This document shows positions 32,854 through 41,341 of a DNA stretch of 50,864 nucleotides, one piece after another. Both the position numbers and the translations under genes were made by a program. Origin of the DNA: Pseudomonas gingeri (GTDB lineage: Bacteria; Pseudomonadota; Gammaproteobacteria; Pseudomonadales; Pseudomonadaceae). The DNA lies in NCBI RefSeq assembly GCF_013386165.1, contig NZ_JACAOS010000011.1, positions 74,541 through 125,404 of the forward strand, in the 5' to 3' direction. The notes beneath the pieces were generated by a model, which did no database searches, had not been told where the DNA came from, and was given only the letters and a program-made list of their open reading frames with translations. The first letter of the stretch is position 1, and each line of letters begins with the position of its first letter.

Positions 32854-33975
32854 TTACTGCTCCTCGGCCATCGTCTGCAGGTCCGGGTCCAGGCTCTGCC
32901 AGGTAATTCCCTTGGCTACCGCGCCAAAGACACGATGCAGCAACGGGTTGCGATGACGGCAATAACAGTCCAGCGCGACCAGGTGATGACCCAGCTCGCG
33001 CTTGACCCGGTAGCCCGTCTGGCCACTGTCCAGGCGCGTGGCGCCGACACGGTAGGACCACTTCACCGCTTGTTCCCATAGCTGGAAATACAGGTGCAGT
33101 TGTTTGTCCGCCTGGTAGTCGATACCGATGAACTTGTTGATCGCCTTGTCACCGAGCAGAAAGCACAGCATGAACGCCAACATCTTGCCGCTCTGCTCAT
33201 CGCGCAACAGGATGAAATGCGATTCGGGCTTGAGGGCCATCTGCCGAAAGAACTCGAAGGTGAGCTTTTCGAATTTGGTCTTGCCCTTCTCGTAGGTCTG
33301 CATAAAGAGGCTGAACAGCTCTTGCAGCGTGGCTTCATCCGGACGCTGCATGACCTCTATCGCCAAGGCTCCTGGTACCAGGCCGTGCTTGAGCTTCTTT
33401 TTCAGCAGATAACGGTGGCGGCTCTTGAGGGTCTTGAGATAGCCCTCGAAACCACCTGGGGCCAAGTCGACCGCCGTCCCCGGAAAACTCACCATGGGAA
33501 ACAGCCCGCGCGCTTCGCACAGGTCTTCAAACGCCGGCTTCTGCGCTTCGCCAAAGTCTTTCCAGACGGTCATCGAGGCATTCTTGGCTTTCGCCCGCAG
33601 GTTCAATGCGTCCTGCAACGGCAGCACGACATCCGCCAGCGAATAACCGGGCAACACGCCGATAGTGCCCTCGTCGGAACACGGCGAGCCGACGAACAGG
33701 GTCCGCTGGTAACGCAGGGCCGGGATCACCCTGAGCATCCTGGCAATCAGCGGCGGGACAACCAGCTCCATGGGCACGTTCATCACGAACGTGGGCGCCA
33801 GTCCGATCGGCTGTCCGTCTTTCTCCAGAATGGCATAGGCAAATTCGAACTGATCTTCAAGTCCGCCGTCCTCCAGGGCTTCATACCACCAACGACCTTC
33901 GACGCCACTAAAACAGGTTTCCCACAGCGTGGCGGGAACGGACGCAGCGTGACTGGCCCATTGAACTTGAAGCAT
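32854..33975 (-). CDS. FemAB/GNAT-like protein (peptidogalycan biosynthesis/DUF482 type)
   Basis: The 373-residue protein has two GNAT-like halves: DQFEFAYAILEKDGQPIGLAP in the first, and SRHRYLLKKKLKHGL, LFSLFMQTYEKGKTKFEKL, GKMLAFMLCFLLGDKAINKF and SYRVGATRLDSGQTGYRVKRELG in the second. This is the pattern of the GNAT/FemAB-like family once called peptidogalycan biosynthesis protein. Aminoacyl or acyl transfer is possible but unproven; no neighbour points to a pathway. The start ATG (33975) is preceded by a GAGAGGA that lies in the 3' arm of a hairpin, which suggests control of translation. Confidence 0.82.
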   Translation of the reverse strand: MLQVQWASHAASVPATLWETCFSGVEGRWWYEALEDGGLEDQFEFAYAILEKDGQPIGLAPTFVMNVPMELVVPPLIARMLRVIPALRYQRTLFVGSPCSDEGTIGVLPGYSLADVVLPLQDALNLRAKAKNASMTVWKDFGEAQKPAFEDLCEARGLFPMVSFPGTAVDLAPGGFEGYLKTLKSRHRYLLKKKLKHGLVPGALAIEVMQRPDEATLQELFSLFMQTYEKGKTKFEKLTFEFFRQMALKPESHFILLRDEQSGKMLAFMLCFLLGDKAINKFIGIDYQADKQLHLYFQLWEQAVKWSYRVGATRLDSGQTGYRVKRELGHHLVALDCYCRHRNPLLHRVFGAVAKGITWQSLDPDLQTMAEEQ

Positions 33976-33982
33976 TAAAACA

Positions 33983-34010
33983 TCCTCTCAGTCGACTCCC
34001 TCCTGAGAGG
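33983..34010 (-). promoter_or_regulatory. Hairpin that sequesters the ribosome-binding site
   Basis: Read on the minus strand, CCTCTCAG (34010-34003) pairs perfectly with CTGAGAGG (33991-33984) around an 11-nt loop holding GGAGGG-like bases. The 3' arm contains the GAGAGGA ribosome-binding site, 7 nt before the ATG. GGAUGU next to it resembles the core of RsmA/CsrA sites. Translational control is inference. Confidence 0.55.
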
Positions 34011-34137
34011 GCCCATCCTTATACCCGCATGCAGGTGCATCGATAAAGGATGGAAGCCAATTATTTCAACCGCTCCCACGCGGTTCGCCACGTCGCCAAA
34101 GACCAGGCCCGGGCAGCGCTGACGCGACAGGCGTCGC

Positions 34138-34641
34138 TCAGTCGGCAATCACCACAATCGACACCCGACGGTTCTCGGTACGCCCCGCCGCCGTGTCGTT
34201 GCTGGCCACCGGTTCGCGGCTGCCAAGGCCACGCAACTGGATATTCTCGTGTTTCATGCCGGACTGTTCGAGCACCCTCGCCACGCTGTTGGCCCGGCGC
34301 ATGGAGAGCTGTTCGTTGTAGGTTTCCTTGCCCGACGCGTCGGTATGCCCGTCCACCCGCACCCGCTCGATCCCCACGCCCAACAGGGCCTTGGCGATGC
34401 GCTCGACGATGTCGTGGCTTTCCTTGTTCAACACTTCCAGGTCACTGCCGAACAGCACCTTGCCGGACAGGCCGAAGGCCCAGCCCTCGTCCGTCAGTTC
34501 GAAGCCCTGTTGCTTGAGCACGCTGATCTGTGCCGCGCTCAGGCCTTTGGGCGGCGCGGTCTGGCAGCCAGCCAGCGCCAGCAGTGCGCTGAACAGGGCC
34601 AGGGTAAAAAAGCGCAAGGTGTGTCGGGTCAAGGTGTGCAA
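34138..34641 (-). CDS. yfiB: OmpA-family outer-membrane lipoprotein YfiB
   Basis: This 167-residue lipoprotein has a signal with lipobox LALAGC and a C-terminal OmpA-like peptidoglycan-binding domain (VRVDGHTDASGKETYNEQLSMRRANSVARVL, LGSREPVASN). In the YfiBNR system, YfiB binds the repressor YfiR at the outer membrane and frees YfiN. The chosen start is a TTG at 34641, because AGGAG lies 8 nt upstream and no ATG gives a proper signal; the start is then only 4 nt after the yfiN stop. The longer ATG frame into yfiN would put a charged stretch before the signal. Confidence 0.88.
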   Translation of the reverse strand: MHTLTRHTLRFFTLALFSALLALAGCQTAPPKGLSAAQISVLKQQGFELTDEGWAFGLSGKVLFGSDLEVLNKESHDIVERIAKALLGVGIERVRVDGHTDASGKETYNEQLSMRRANSVARVLEQSGMKHENIQLRGLGSREPVASNDTAAGRTENRRVSIVVIAD

Positions 34642-34645
34642 GGGT

Positions 34646-35917
34646 TCAACTCCTGGTTTGAACAGTGGCGGCGGAGTGCTCCGACTCCGCCGTGTGTTGC
34701 CCGCCTCGGGCAAGGCGTTTGGCATGGTACATCGCCGCATCGGCGGCATTCAGCAGGGTACCCGGAGTGGCGCCATGATCGGGATAAACCGCGATGCCGA
34801 TGCTCAGCGAGGTCAAGACCTGGGCCTCGCCGGGCACCGCAATGGGCGCGTCCATGCTGGCGATGATCTTGTCGGCAATGCGCTCGGCGTCTTCGATCTT
34901 GTGCAGCGGCGTGAGCAGTACGGCGAATTCATCACCGCCCAGGCGCGCCACCAGGTCCTCTTCGCGCAGTTGCGCACGCACCCGCGTGGCCACGGCAACC
35001 AGCACCGCATCGCCCGCCGCATGGCCGAAGTTGTCGTTGATCTGCTTGAAGCGATCGCTGTCGAGAAACAGCACGCCAACCCGCTCGCCCTGCTTGGCGG
35101 CATTGCGCAGGGCACGCATCAGCCGACCTTCGAAGAACGCCCGGTTCGGCAGGCCGGTCAGGCTGTCGTGGCTGGCCTGGTGGGCAAGGGATTCGTTTTC
35201 ACTCTGCAGATGGGTCTGCCAGGATTCCAGCTCGTCGAGCAGGGCGTTGAAGTCGGTGCCCAGATTGTCCAGTTCGGCAATCTGCGCCGGCGGCACACGC
35301 CGGTCGAAGGCCCGCTCGCGGCGCGCGGCGTGGGCCACATCGGCGAGGCTGCGCAACGGCCCGATAATCCCCCGCAACAGGCGCCGCGCCAGGTACAACC
35401 CGAGCCACGCCGCCAGGAGGCTGCACACCACGATCCCGAGCAGACCGCTGATCAGGAAACGCAACAAGCTGCCGCCATGGCCGGTCAGACGGACGCTGCC
35501 GACCTCGCGATCCTGATGGACAATCGGCAGGCTGATCGGCTGCTCCAGCAGGCCTCGCGCCAGTTGCATCTCCACTTCGGAGAGCAGGCCGGTTTCCGGC
35601 CGCTGCCAACGCGCCAGCAACTGACCATGGGCGTCGAAGACTTCGGCATCGGCCACCTCCTCGGTCTCGGCGATCAACGCCAAAGCCTCGGTGGCCGCAC
35701 TGCTGTCGTTGAACACCACCGCCGCCTCCACGGTGTAGCTGATGGAGCGGGCGATCAGGTGCAGGTTGTGGTCGGCGTAGACCCGCAGGGCCAGCACGCC
35801 GAGAAAAGTCAGCGAGACACTGACCAGGCCCACGGCGGCCAGGGCCGCCATCAGGTGCCCACGACCCAGTACCGAACGCAGGCTGGGGCGCGTGCCGGAC
35901 CTGCTCCAGCCGATCAT
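34646..35917 (-). CDS. yfiN: Diguanylate cyclase YfiN/TpbB
   Basis: The 423-residue inner-membrane protein has one membrane helix near residues 23-45, a periplasmic PAS-like part (LHLIARSISYTVEAAVVFNDSSAATEALA), a second helix (LLRFLISGLLGIVVCSLLAAWLGLYLA), a HAMP region (PLRSLADVAHAARRE) and a GGDEF domain with GGDEF at 327-331. The I-site RxxD (REED, R318-D321) stands five residues before it, so c-di-GMP feedback inhibition is expected. It makes c-di-GMP when released from YfiR. Its ATG overlaps the yfiR stop (ATGA). Confidence 0.94.
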   Translation of the reverse strand: MIGWSRSGTRPSLRSVLGRGHLMAALAAVGLVSVSLTFLGVLALRVYADHNLHLIARSISYTVEAAVVFNDSSAATEALALIAETEEVADAEVFDAHGQLLARWQRPETGLLSEVEMQLARGLLEQPISLPIVHQDREVGSVRLTGHGGSLLRFLISGLLGIVVCSLLAAWLGLYLARRLLRGIIGPLRSLADVAHAARRERAFDRRVPPAQIAELDNLGTDFNALLDELESWQTHLQSENESLAHQASHDSLTGLPNRAFFEGRLMRALRNAAKQGERVGVLFLDSDRFKQINDNFGHAAGDAVLVAVATRVRAQLREEDLVARLGGDEFAVLLTPLHKIEDAERIADKIIASMDAPIAVPGEAQVLTSLSIGIAVYPDHGATPGTLLNAADAAMYHAKRLARGGQHTAESEHSAATVQTRS

Positions 35918-36489
35918 GGCTGGCTACCCCGGCGGCGCGAAAGCTGCAACACGCTGGGGTGAATGCGCACACCACTGCGGGCAACCGAGTCGAGGTTGAC
36001 CTCGAACGACACCTGGTTATCCGCGACCCGCAGGCAAAACAGGCTGCCGACGGTGCATTGATCACCGCCTTCACTGATGCTGAGCACCGGGTGACCGTTC
36101 AGGGCGGTAAACAGTTGGCTGCGTTCGTCGTTGCTCAGTTTGCCGATATAAACAGCATCACAGGCACTACCAAGGGCCGGGTTGCTTGCCAGCAGGCGCT
36201 GGACCAGCACCGGTCGCCCGGTGGCCTGGGTGGTGCCCTTGACCAGGTCGTCGGTGTACTCGGTAGGACCGACAATGCACAGGCGCAGTTGGGGCGGCTC
36301 CACCGGCCAGCGTGCATAGCTGAGAATCCCCAATACCACCTGGGTCACCGCCTGGGCGCGCTGATCGGCAGCACCGGTGGGCGCGGCGTCCTGGGCAAAG
36401 CCGATGTGCGTCAACAAACAGAGAAGGGTCGACAGGCAGAACTGTCTCCACCCCCAAAATCGCCCTGTCGTCGAGACAGCCACGTTCAT
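35914..36489 (-). CDS. yfiR: Periplasmic repressor of YfiN (YfiR, DUF4154)
   Basis: The 191-residue protein has a signal peptide (RQFCLSTLLCLLTHIGFAQ) and a DUF4154/YfiR fold: VTQVVLGILSYARWP, RLCIVGPTEY and VLSISEGGDQCTVGSLFCLRV-ADNQVSFEVNLDSVARSG. The mature part has four cysteines (RLC, SAC, DQC, FCL), fitting the two disulfides known in YfiR. It binds the periplasmic part of YfiN and blocks it; YfiB relieves this. It is the first gene of the yfiR-yfiN-yfiB set. Confidence 0.93.
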   Translation of the reverse strand: MNVAVSTTGRFWGWRQFCLSTLLCLLTHIGFAQDAAPTGAADQRAQAVTQVVLGILSYARWPVEPPQLRLCIVGPTEYTDDLVKGTTQATGRPVLVQRLLASNPALGSACDAVYIGKLSNDERSQLFTALNGHPVLSISEGGDQCTVGSLFCLRVADNQVSFEVNLDSVARSGVRIHPSVLQLSRRRGSQP

Positions 36490-36820
36490 GCAGGAATTCT
36501 CTTAAAACTATGTGGGAATAATGCCGCAACGATAGCACACCCCTTGGATCGCCAGGACGGATCTCACCGCATCGATAGCCCGCTAATAGTTTATGAATCT
36601 CTGAAGTATGGATTTGAGCTTTCCTATTCTTCTCCGTGCCAAGGGCTGCCTAAGATCGACACCATGCTCCTGCCGGGGAATCCCTTCCCCCGCCCTGATG
36701 TGAGACCGGTTCCGCAGAGAACCGGCTCGACGAAACTCCTTGATCACTGCCGTCACCGCTCGTCCCGGCCCCGCACCGTGACGCGCATAGCGCCGTTCAA
36801 GGCTTCGTTGAGGCTCACCG
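36490..36820. other. Divergent intergenic region, yfiR / isomerase
   Basis: This 331-bp region should hold promoters for both yfiRNB (minus) and the isomerase-oxygenase operon (plus). It contains a perfect inverted repeat CCGGTTC-N6-GAACCGG (36706-36725), 96 bp before the isomerase ATG, a possible operator or small hairpin. The segment 36580-36640 is relatively AT-rich. No clear sigma-70 or sigma-54 promoter and no gene was recognised. Confidence 0.5.
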
Positions 36821-37672
36821 ATGAAACTGGAGATTTTCCGTACCCTTTGGGGTTACACCGCGAGCAAGGCCCAGGCCCTCGAAGAGCTGCTGGCCGCCGG
36901 CTTCGACGGTCTTGAGGCGCGCCTACCTTTGCAGGCCGCTGAACGCGCCGAGTTCGCCGCCTTTCTAGGGGCCAACCGCCTGGGCTATATCAGCACCGTC
37001 TTCACCGCCTATGACGTGCTCCCCCAGCAGGCCGCCACGCCCGCCGAACACCTGCAGGACCTGGACCGCAAACTGGCCTGGGCCGCCGAGTTGGAGCCAC
37101 GCTTCGTCAATGTGCTGGCCGGCAACGACCGCTGGCCCCTGGCGCAGCAGGTGGAGTTCTTCGGCCAGGCCATGGCCCTGGCGCAGCGCCATGGTCAGTT
37201 CTGCACCTTCGAAACCCACCGCTCGCGCTCTCTGTTCAATCCCTGGCTGACCCTGGAACTGATCCGGCAACTGCCCGACCTGCGTTTCACCAGCGACATC
37301 AGCCACTGGATCGTCACCTGCGAACGCCTGCTGGACGATCCCGCCGACGACCTCAGCGCCTTCGTCGAGCGCGTTCACCATATCCAGGCCCGGGTCGGCT
37401 ACGACCAGGGCCCGCAGGTGCCGCACCCCGGCGCCCCGGAATACGCCCGCGAGCTGGCCTTTCACCAGGCCCACTGGGAAAGCATCTGGCGAGCCCAGCA
37501 GGCACGGGGTTACACCAGCACCACGCTGACCCCGGAGTTTGGCGCCGACGGCTACCTGCACCACCTGCCTTTCACCAATGTGCCGGTCGCCGACCTGTGG
37601 TCGCTGAACGTCTGGATGGCCCGGACCGAGCGCGAACACTTCCAGCGTTTCAGCCAATCAACCCATCCGTGA
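36821..37672 (+). CDS. Sugar phosphate isomerase/epimerase-like TIM-barrel protein
   Basis: The 283-residue protein looks like an AP-endonuclease-2/xylose-isomerase-like TIM barrel: KLEIFRTLWGYT, AAGFDGLEARLPLQ, RFVNVLAGNDRWPL, FCTFETHRSRSLFNPWLTLEL, LRFTSDISHWIVTCERLL, VHHIQARVGYDQGPQVPHP and TLTPEFGADGYLHHLPFT. Conserved Glu, Asp and His residues in these segments would bind a divalent metal. Isomerase or epimerase activity on an unknown sugar-like or hydroxy-acid substrate is inferred. GAGG lies 10 nt before the ATG. It is followed after 12 bp by a 2-oxoglutarate oxygenase and then by transport genes, so it belongs to one catabolic operon. Confidence 0.82.
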   Translation: MKLEIFRTLWGYTASKAQALEELLAAGFDGLEARLPLQAAERAEFAAFLGANRLGYISTVFTAYDVLPQQAATPAEHLQDLDRKLAWAAELEPRFVNVLAGNDRWPLAQQVEFFGQAMALAQRHGQFCTFETHRSRSLFNPWLTLELIRQLPDLRFTSDISHWIVTCERLLDDPADDLSAFVERVHHIQARVGYDQGPQVPHPGAPEYARELAFHQAHWESIWRAQQARGYTSTTLTPEFGADGYLHHLPFTNVPVADLWSLNVWMARTEREHFQRFSQSTHP

Positions 37673-37684
37673 GGTGTTTGCGTC

Positions 37685-38743
37685 ATGCCTGAGAACAACC
37701 CCAACCATGCGGCCCAAGCCAACTTCAAGAGCATTCCGCAGGTGAACATCGCCGGGCTGTTCAGCGTCGAGCTCGAACACCGCCTGGCAGTGGCCGAACA
37801 ACTGGGTGCCGCCGCCAGCGAAGTGGGCTTCCTCTACATCACCGGGCACGGCATCGATCCGCAGTTGAGCGACAACCTGCGCCAGGCGGCCAAGGATTAT
37901 TTCGCCCAGCCGTTCGACACCAAGATGCAGCATTACATCGGCACCTCGGCCTCCCACAAGGGATTCGTCCCGGAAGGCGAAGAGGTGTACGCCAAGGGCA
38001 AGCCGGACCACAAGGAAGCCTTCGATATCGGCTTCGAAGTCCCGGCGGACGATCCGCTGGTGCTGGCCGGCACGCCACTGCTGGGGCCGAATGACTGGCC
38101 GCCATTGGCCGGGTTCAAGGAAGCGGTGCAGGCCTATTACGCGGCGGTCTTCGCCCTCGGGCGCAAGCTGTTCGGCGGTTTTGCCCTGGCCCTGGGTCTG
38201 GAAGAGAACACCTTCGATGCCCTGGTCACCCGACCGCCGTCGAAGCTGCGACTGATCCACTACCCCTTCGACGATGCCGCCCAGGATGCCCCTGGTATCG
38301 GCGCCCACACCGACTACGAGTGCTTCACCATCCTGCTGGCGGACAAGCCTGGCCTGGAAGTGATGAACGACCAGGGCCAGTGGATCGACGCGCCGCCGCT
38401 GCCCGGGGCCTTTGTGGTGAACATCGGCGACATGCTCGAAGTGATGAGCGCCGGGGCCTTTGTCGCCACGGCCCACCGGGTGCGCACGGTGAGCGAGGAG
38501 CGCTATTCCTTCCCGCTGTTCTACGCCTGCGACTTCCACACCCTGATCCAGCCGCTGCCGGGTTTCGCCCAGGCCGGCCAGGACTATGAACAGATCGCCA
38601 TTGGCGAGCACATGTACGGCCAGGCCTTGCAGACCTACCAGTACCTGCGCAAGCGCGTGGAAAACGGCGAGATCGCCCTGCCGGAGAAAGCCCGCAAGCC
38701 GTCGAGTTTCGGTCATTTGAAAAACCAGTCACAGCCGTCCTGA
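37685..38743 (+). CDS. 2-oxoglutarate/Fe(II)-dependent oxygenase, isopenicillin N synthase-like
   Basis: The 352-residue protein has an N-terminal DIOX_N region ([61 protein letters not shown]) and the jelly-roll catalytic core. The iron ligands are H208, D210 ([13 protein letters not shown]) and H264 (TAHRVRTV), and the 2-oxoglutarate contact R273-x-S275 (ERYSF) is present, so it should be active. Its likely substrate is a small acid or amino acid, judging by the transporter encoded next to it; the precise reaction is not known. It is not the ethylene-forming enzyme by sequence. It is coupled to the isomerase upstream. Confidence 0.88.
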   Translation: MPENNPNHAAQANFKSIPQVNIAGLFSVELEHRLAVAEQLGAAASEVGFLYITGHGIDPQLSDNLRQAAKDYFAQPFDTKMQHYIGTSASHKGFVPEGEEVYAKGKPDHKEAFDIGFEVPADDPLVLAGTPLLGPNDWPPLAGFKEAVQAYYAAVFALGRKLFGGFALALGLEENTFDALVTRPPSKLRLIHYPFDDAAQDAPGIGAHTDYECFTILLADKPGLEVMNDQGQWIDAPPLPGAFVVNIGDMLEVMSAGAFVATAHRVRTVSEERYSFPLFYACDFHTLIQPLPGFAQAGQDYEQIAIGEHMYGQALQTYQYLRKRVENGEIALPEKARKPSSFGHLKNQSQPS

Positions 38744-38786
38744 ACCCAGCCCTCATACCCCAGACTTCACATCGGAGCCACCGAAC

Positions 38787-39575
38787 ATGCACAAGAACAC
38801 CACTCGCCTGAGCCTGATCGCCGCCAGCCTGCTGTGCAGCAGCGCCGCCTTCGCCGTCACCGCCACTCCTGGCCAATTCAAAGTCGGGATGGAAATCACC
38901 TACCCACCGTTCGAGTCCTACGACACCGACAAGAACGTGGTCGGCTCCGATCCGGAGTTGTCCCAGGCCCTGGCCAAGCATCTGGACGTCAAGGCACAGT
39001 TCGTCGACATCAAGTTCCCGAGCCTGATCCTCGGCCTCAATGCCGGGCACTACGACGCGATCATTTCCGGCATGTACATCACCCCGGAGCGCCAGACCCA
39101 GGCCATGACCATTCCCTACGCCAAGACCGGCGCGGCGATCATGGTGCCGAGCAGCAGCACGCTGAAACCGGGCACGCCGGAGGAGCTCTGCGGGCTGAAG
39201 ATCGGCCTTGAGCAAGGCACCACCTGGGTCGCGCAATTCCAGAAGCTCTCGACCGATTACTGCGTGCCCAACGGCAAGGGCGCGATCACCGTGAATGAAT
39301 ATCCGTCGGCCCCGGAAGTGACCCAGGCACTGCTGTCGAACAACATCCAGGCGCAAGTGGAAATTGCCGGTGCGGCGAAGTTGATCGCCGAGAAGACCAA
39401 AGGCCGGGTGGTGGTGAGCAGTGAGCACCTGATCTATACCCAGACCCTCGGGATTTTTGTGAAGAAGGGCAACGACGCGTTGTACCAGGCGTTGCTCAAG
39501 GCGTTCGCGGAAACCAAGAAGAGCGGCGAGTACACGGCGATCCTGAGCAAGTACAGCCTGGAAGCGGCGGAATAA
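38787..39575 (+). CDS. Periplasmic amino-acid-type ABC binding protein
   Basis: The 262-residue protein has a signal peptide (TRLSLIAASLLCSSAAFA) and a family 3 (polar amino acid) binding fold: FKVGMEITYPPFESYD, VVGSDPELSQALAKHLDVKAQFVDIKFPSLILGLNAGHYDAIISGMYITPERQ and GLKIGLEQGTTWVAQFQKL. It would feed the fused permease-ATPase at 39788. GGAG precedes the ATG. The ligand is not known; its place after an oxygenase suggests an unusual amino-acid-like compound. A hybrid REP doublet follows. Confidence 0.93.
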   Translation: MHKNTTRLSLIAASLLCSSAAFAVTATPGQFKVGMEITYPPFESYDTDKNVVGSDPELSQALAKHLDVKAQFVDIKFPSLILGLNAGHYDAIISGMYITPERQTQAMTIPYAKTGAAIMVPSSSTLKPGTPEELCGLKIGLEQGTTWVAQFQKLSTDYCVPNGKGAITVNEYPSAPEVTQALLSNNIQAQVEIAGAAKLIAEKTKGRVVVSSEHLIYTQTLGIFVKKGNDALYQALLKAFAETKKSGEYTAILSKYSLEAAE

Positions 39576-39607
39576 AACCGCTTGGATTCGGAGCAGCCCC
39601 ACGAACG

Positions 39608-39690
39608 GTGGGAGCCGGCTTGCTGGCGATGGCGGTCGATAGAACGCCGCAAGGCTCAAGGGCCTCATCGCGAGCAAGCTCGCTCCTACA
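39608..39690. repeat. Hybrid REP doublet with two different subtypes
   Basis: The left arm (39608-39632, GGAGCCGGCTTGCTGGCG) is the GCCGGC-like subtype and the right arm (39666-39690, GCGAGCAAGCTCGCTCC) the GCGAGC subtype. Part of the interior (GCAAGGCTCAAGGGCC) matches, in reverse, the doublet at 50.7 kb. It seems to be a recombined REPIN. Confidence 0.85.
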
Positions 39691-39787
39691 GGAACCGCGT
39701 CGACCGTCGTTGAGTATTAGCCGGCAAGACGGTATCGACAGGGGGTAAGCCTGCCCGTAGCAGCGTCAACGCAATACCGAGGTATCT

Positions 39788-41341
39788 ATGCAATTCGATT
39801 GGCCCTATTTCTTTTCGCTGTTCTCGATGCCGGCCTTCTGGCAAGCCTGCGTCACGGTTATCGAGCTCAGCGCCCTGGCCTGGTTTATCGGCATGCTGCT
39901 GGGCTTTGTCCTGGCGTCGGCCAAGCTCTCCGTTTCGCCCTGGCTGCGCCTGCCGGCGGCCACCTATATCTGGTTCTTTCGCAGCATCCCGCTGCTGGTG
40001 CTGGTGGTGTTCGTCTACAACCTGCCGCAGCTGTTCCCGATCACCGGCAACGTGCTGTCCAACCCGTTCTATTCCGGCCTGTTCGCCCTGGTGGTCACCG
40101 AGGCCGCGTATATGGCCGAGATCCATCGCGGTGGCCTGATCTCGGTCGCCAAGGGCCAGAAGGAAGCCGGCCGCGCCCTGGGTATCGGGGTGCTGGGGCT
40201 GCAACGGTTGATCGTGATTCCCCAGGCCTTTCGCATCTCCTTACCGACCCTGATCAACGAATACATCACGGTGGTGAAACTGACCTCGCTGATCTCGGTG
40301 ATCTCCCTCACCGAGTTGCTCACCGTCGGCCAGCGCCTCTACGCGCAGAACTTCCTGGTGATGGAAACCCTCGGCGCGGTGGCGGTGTATTACGTGCTGA
40401 TCGTCAGTCTGTTCGGCTGGCTGCTGCAGCGCCTGGAGCAGCATCTGGACCTGGGCCAGCGCAAGCCGCAAACCTTCGACGAGGCCACTGTCGCCAAGCT
40501 CAGGGCGGCGCAGCCAGCACTGGCCCAAGCCACTCGCGCGCCATCGGTGGCCGGTGCGGCGCCAGCGCTGTACCTGCAGAATATCCACAAGCGTTACGGT
40601 GACCATCAGGTGCTCAAGGGCATTGACCTGACGGTGGGCAGCGGCCAGGTGATCTCCATCATCGGCCCGTCCGGCTCGGGCAAGACCTCGTTGATCCGCA
40701 CCGTCAACGGCCTGGAAAGTATCGACCAGGGCGAGATCGTGCTGTTCGGCGAGAGCTTCATCAGCGCCGCCGATCGCCCCAACAACCCGCAGATTCGCCG
40801 GGGTGTACGACGCATCGGCATGGTCTTCCAGAACTTCAACCTGTTCCCCCATCGCTGCATTCTCGACAACATCACCCTGGCGCCGCGTTACCACGGGGCG
40901 GCCAGGGAGTTGAGCGAACAGCGTGCGTTGGCCTTGCTGGACAAGGTCGGCCTGCTGGCCCATGCCCGCAAGTACCCGCATCAGTTGTCCGGCGGTCAGC
41001 AGCAGCGGGTGGCGATTGCCCGGGCGCTGGCGATGGAGCCGCAGATCATGCTGTTCGACGAACCGACCTCGGCGCTGGACCCGGAGCTGGTGGGGGAAGT
41101 GCTGAAGGTGATTCGTGCGTTGGCGGATGAAGGGATGACGATGCTGATCGTCACCCATGAGATGGATTTTGCGATGTCGATTTCCGACCGGGTCGTCTTT
41201 ATGGAGAACGGCGTGGTGCAACTGGATGCCAGCCCGCAGGCGATCCGCGAAGAACCACGGGGCGAGCGGGTGCGGCGCTTCATGGGAATTGAGGCGGGCG
41301 CGGTCAATGCTCCGCGCCCAGTTCCAGCATCAATCCGCTGA
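39788..41341 (+). CDS. Fused amino-acid ABC permease and ATPase
   Basis: The 517-residue protein joins a HisM-type permease (residues about 1-225: FWQACVTVIELSALAWFIGMLLGFVLA, TYIWFFRSIPLLVLVVFVYNLPQL, VVTEAAYMAEIHRGGLISVAKGQKEAGRALG) to a GlnQ-type ATPase (about 255-505): Walker A GPSGSGKTS, signature LSGGQQQRVAIARAL, Walker B IMLFDEPTSALDPE and H-loop IVTHEM. A short linker with Ala/Gln/Pro joins them. Such fusions are uncommon but known in polar amino acid importers. A homodimer would complete the transporter without other parts. Its last 38 bp overlap the convergent recD 3' end. Confidence 0.92.
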   Translation: MQFDWPYFFSLFSMPAFWQACVTVIELSALAWFIGMLLGFVLASAKLSVSPWLRLPAATYIWFFRSIPLLVLVVFVYNLPQLFPITGNVLSNPFYSGLFALVVTEAAYMAEIHRGGLISVAKGQKEAGRALGIGVLGLQRLIVIPQAFRISLPTLINEYITVVKLTSLISVISLTELLTVGQRLYAQNFLVMETLGAVAVYYVLIVSLFGWLLQRLEQHLDLGQRKPQTFDEATVAKLRAAQPALAQATRAPSVAGAAPALYLQNIHKRYGDHQVLKGIDLTVGSGQVISIIGPSGSGKTSLIRTVNGLESIDQGEIVLFGESFISAADRPNNPQIRRGVRRIGMVFQNFNLFPHRCILDNITLAPRYHGAARELSEQRALALLDKVGLLAHARKYPHQLSGGQQQRVAIARALAMEPQIMLFDEPTSALDPELVGEVLKVIRALADEGMTMLIVTHEMDFAMSISDRVVFMENGVVQLDASPQAIREEPRGERVRRFMGIEAGAVNAPRPVPASIR

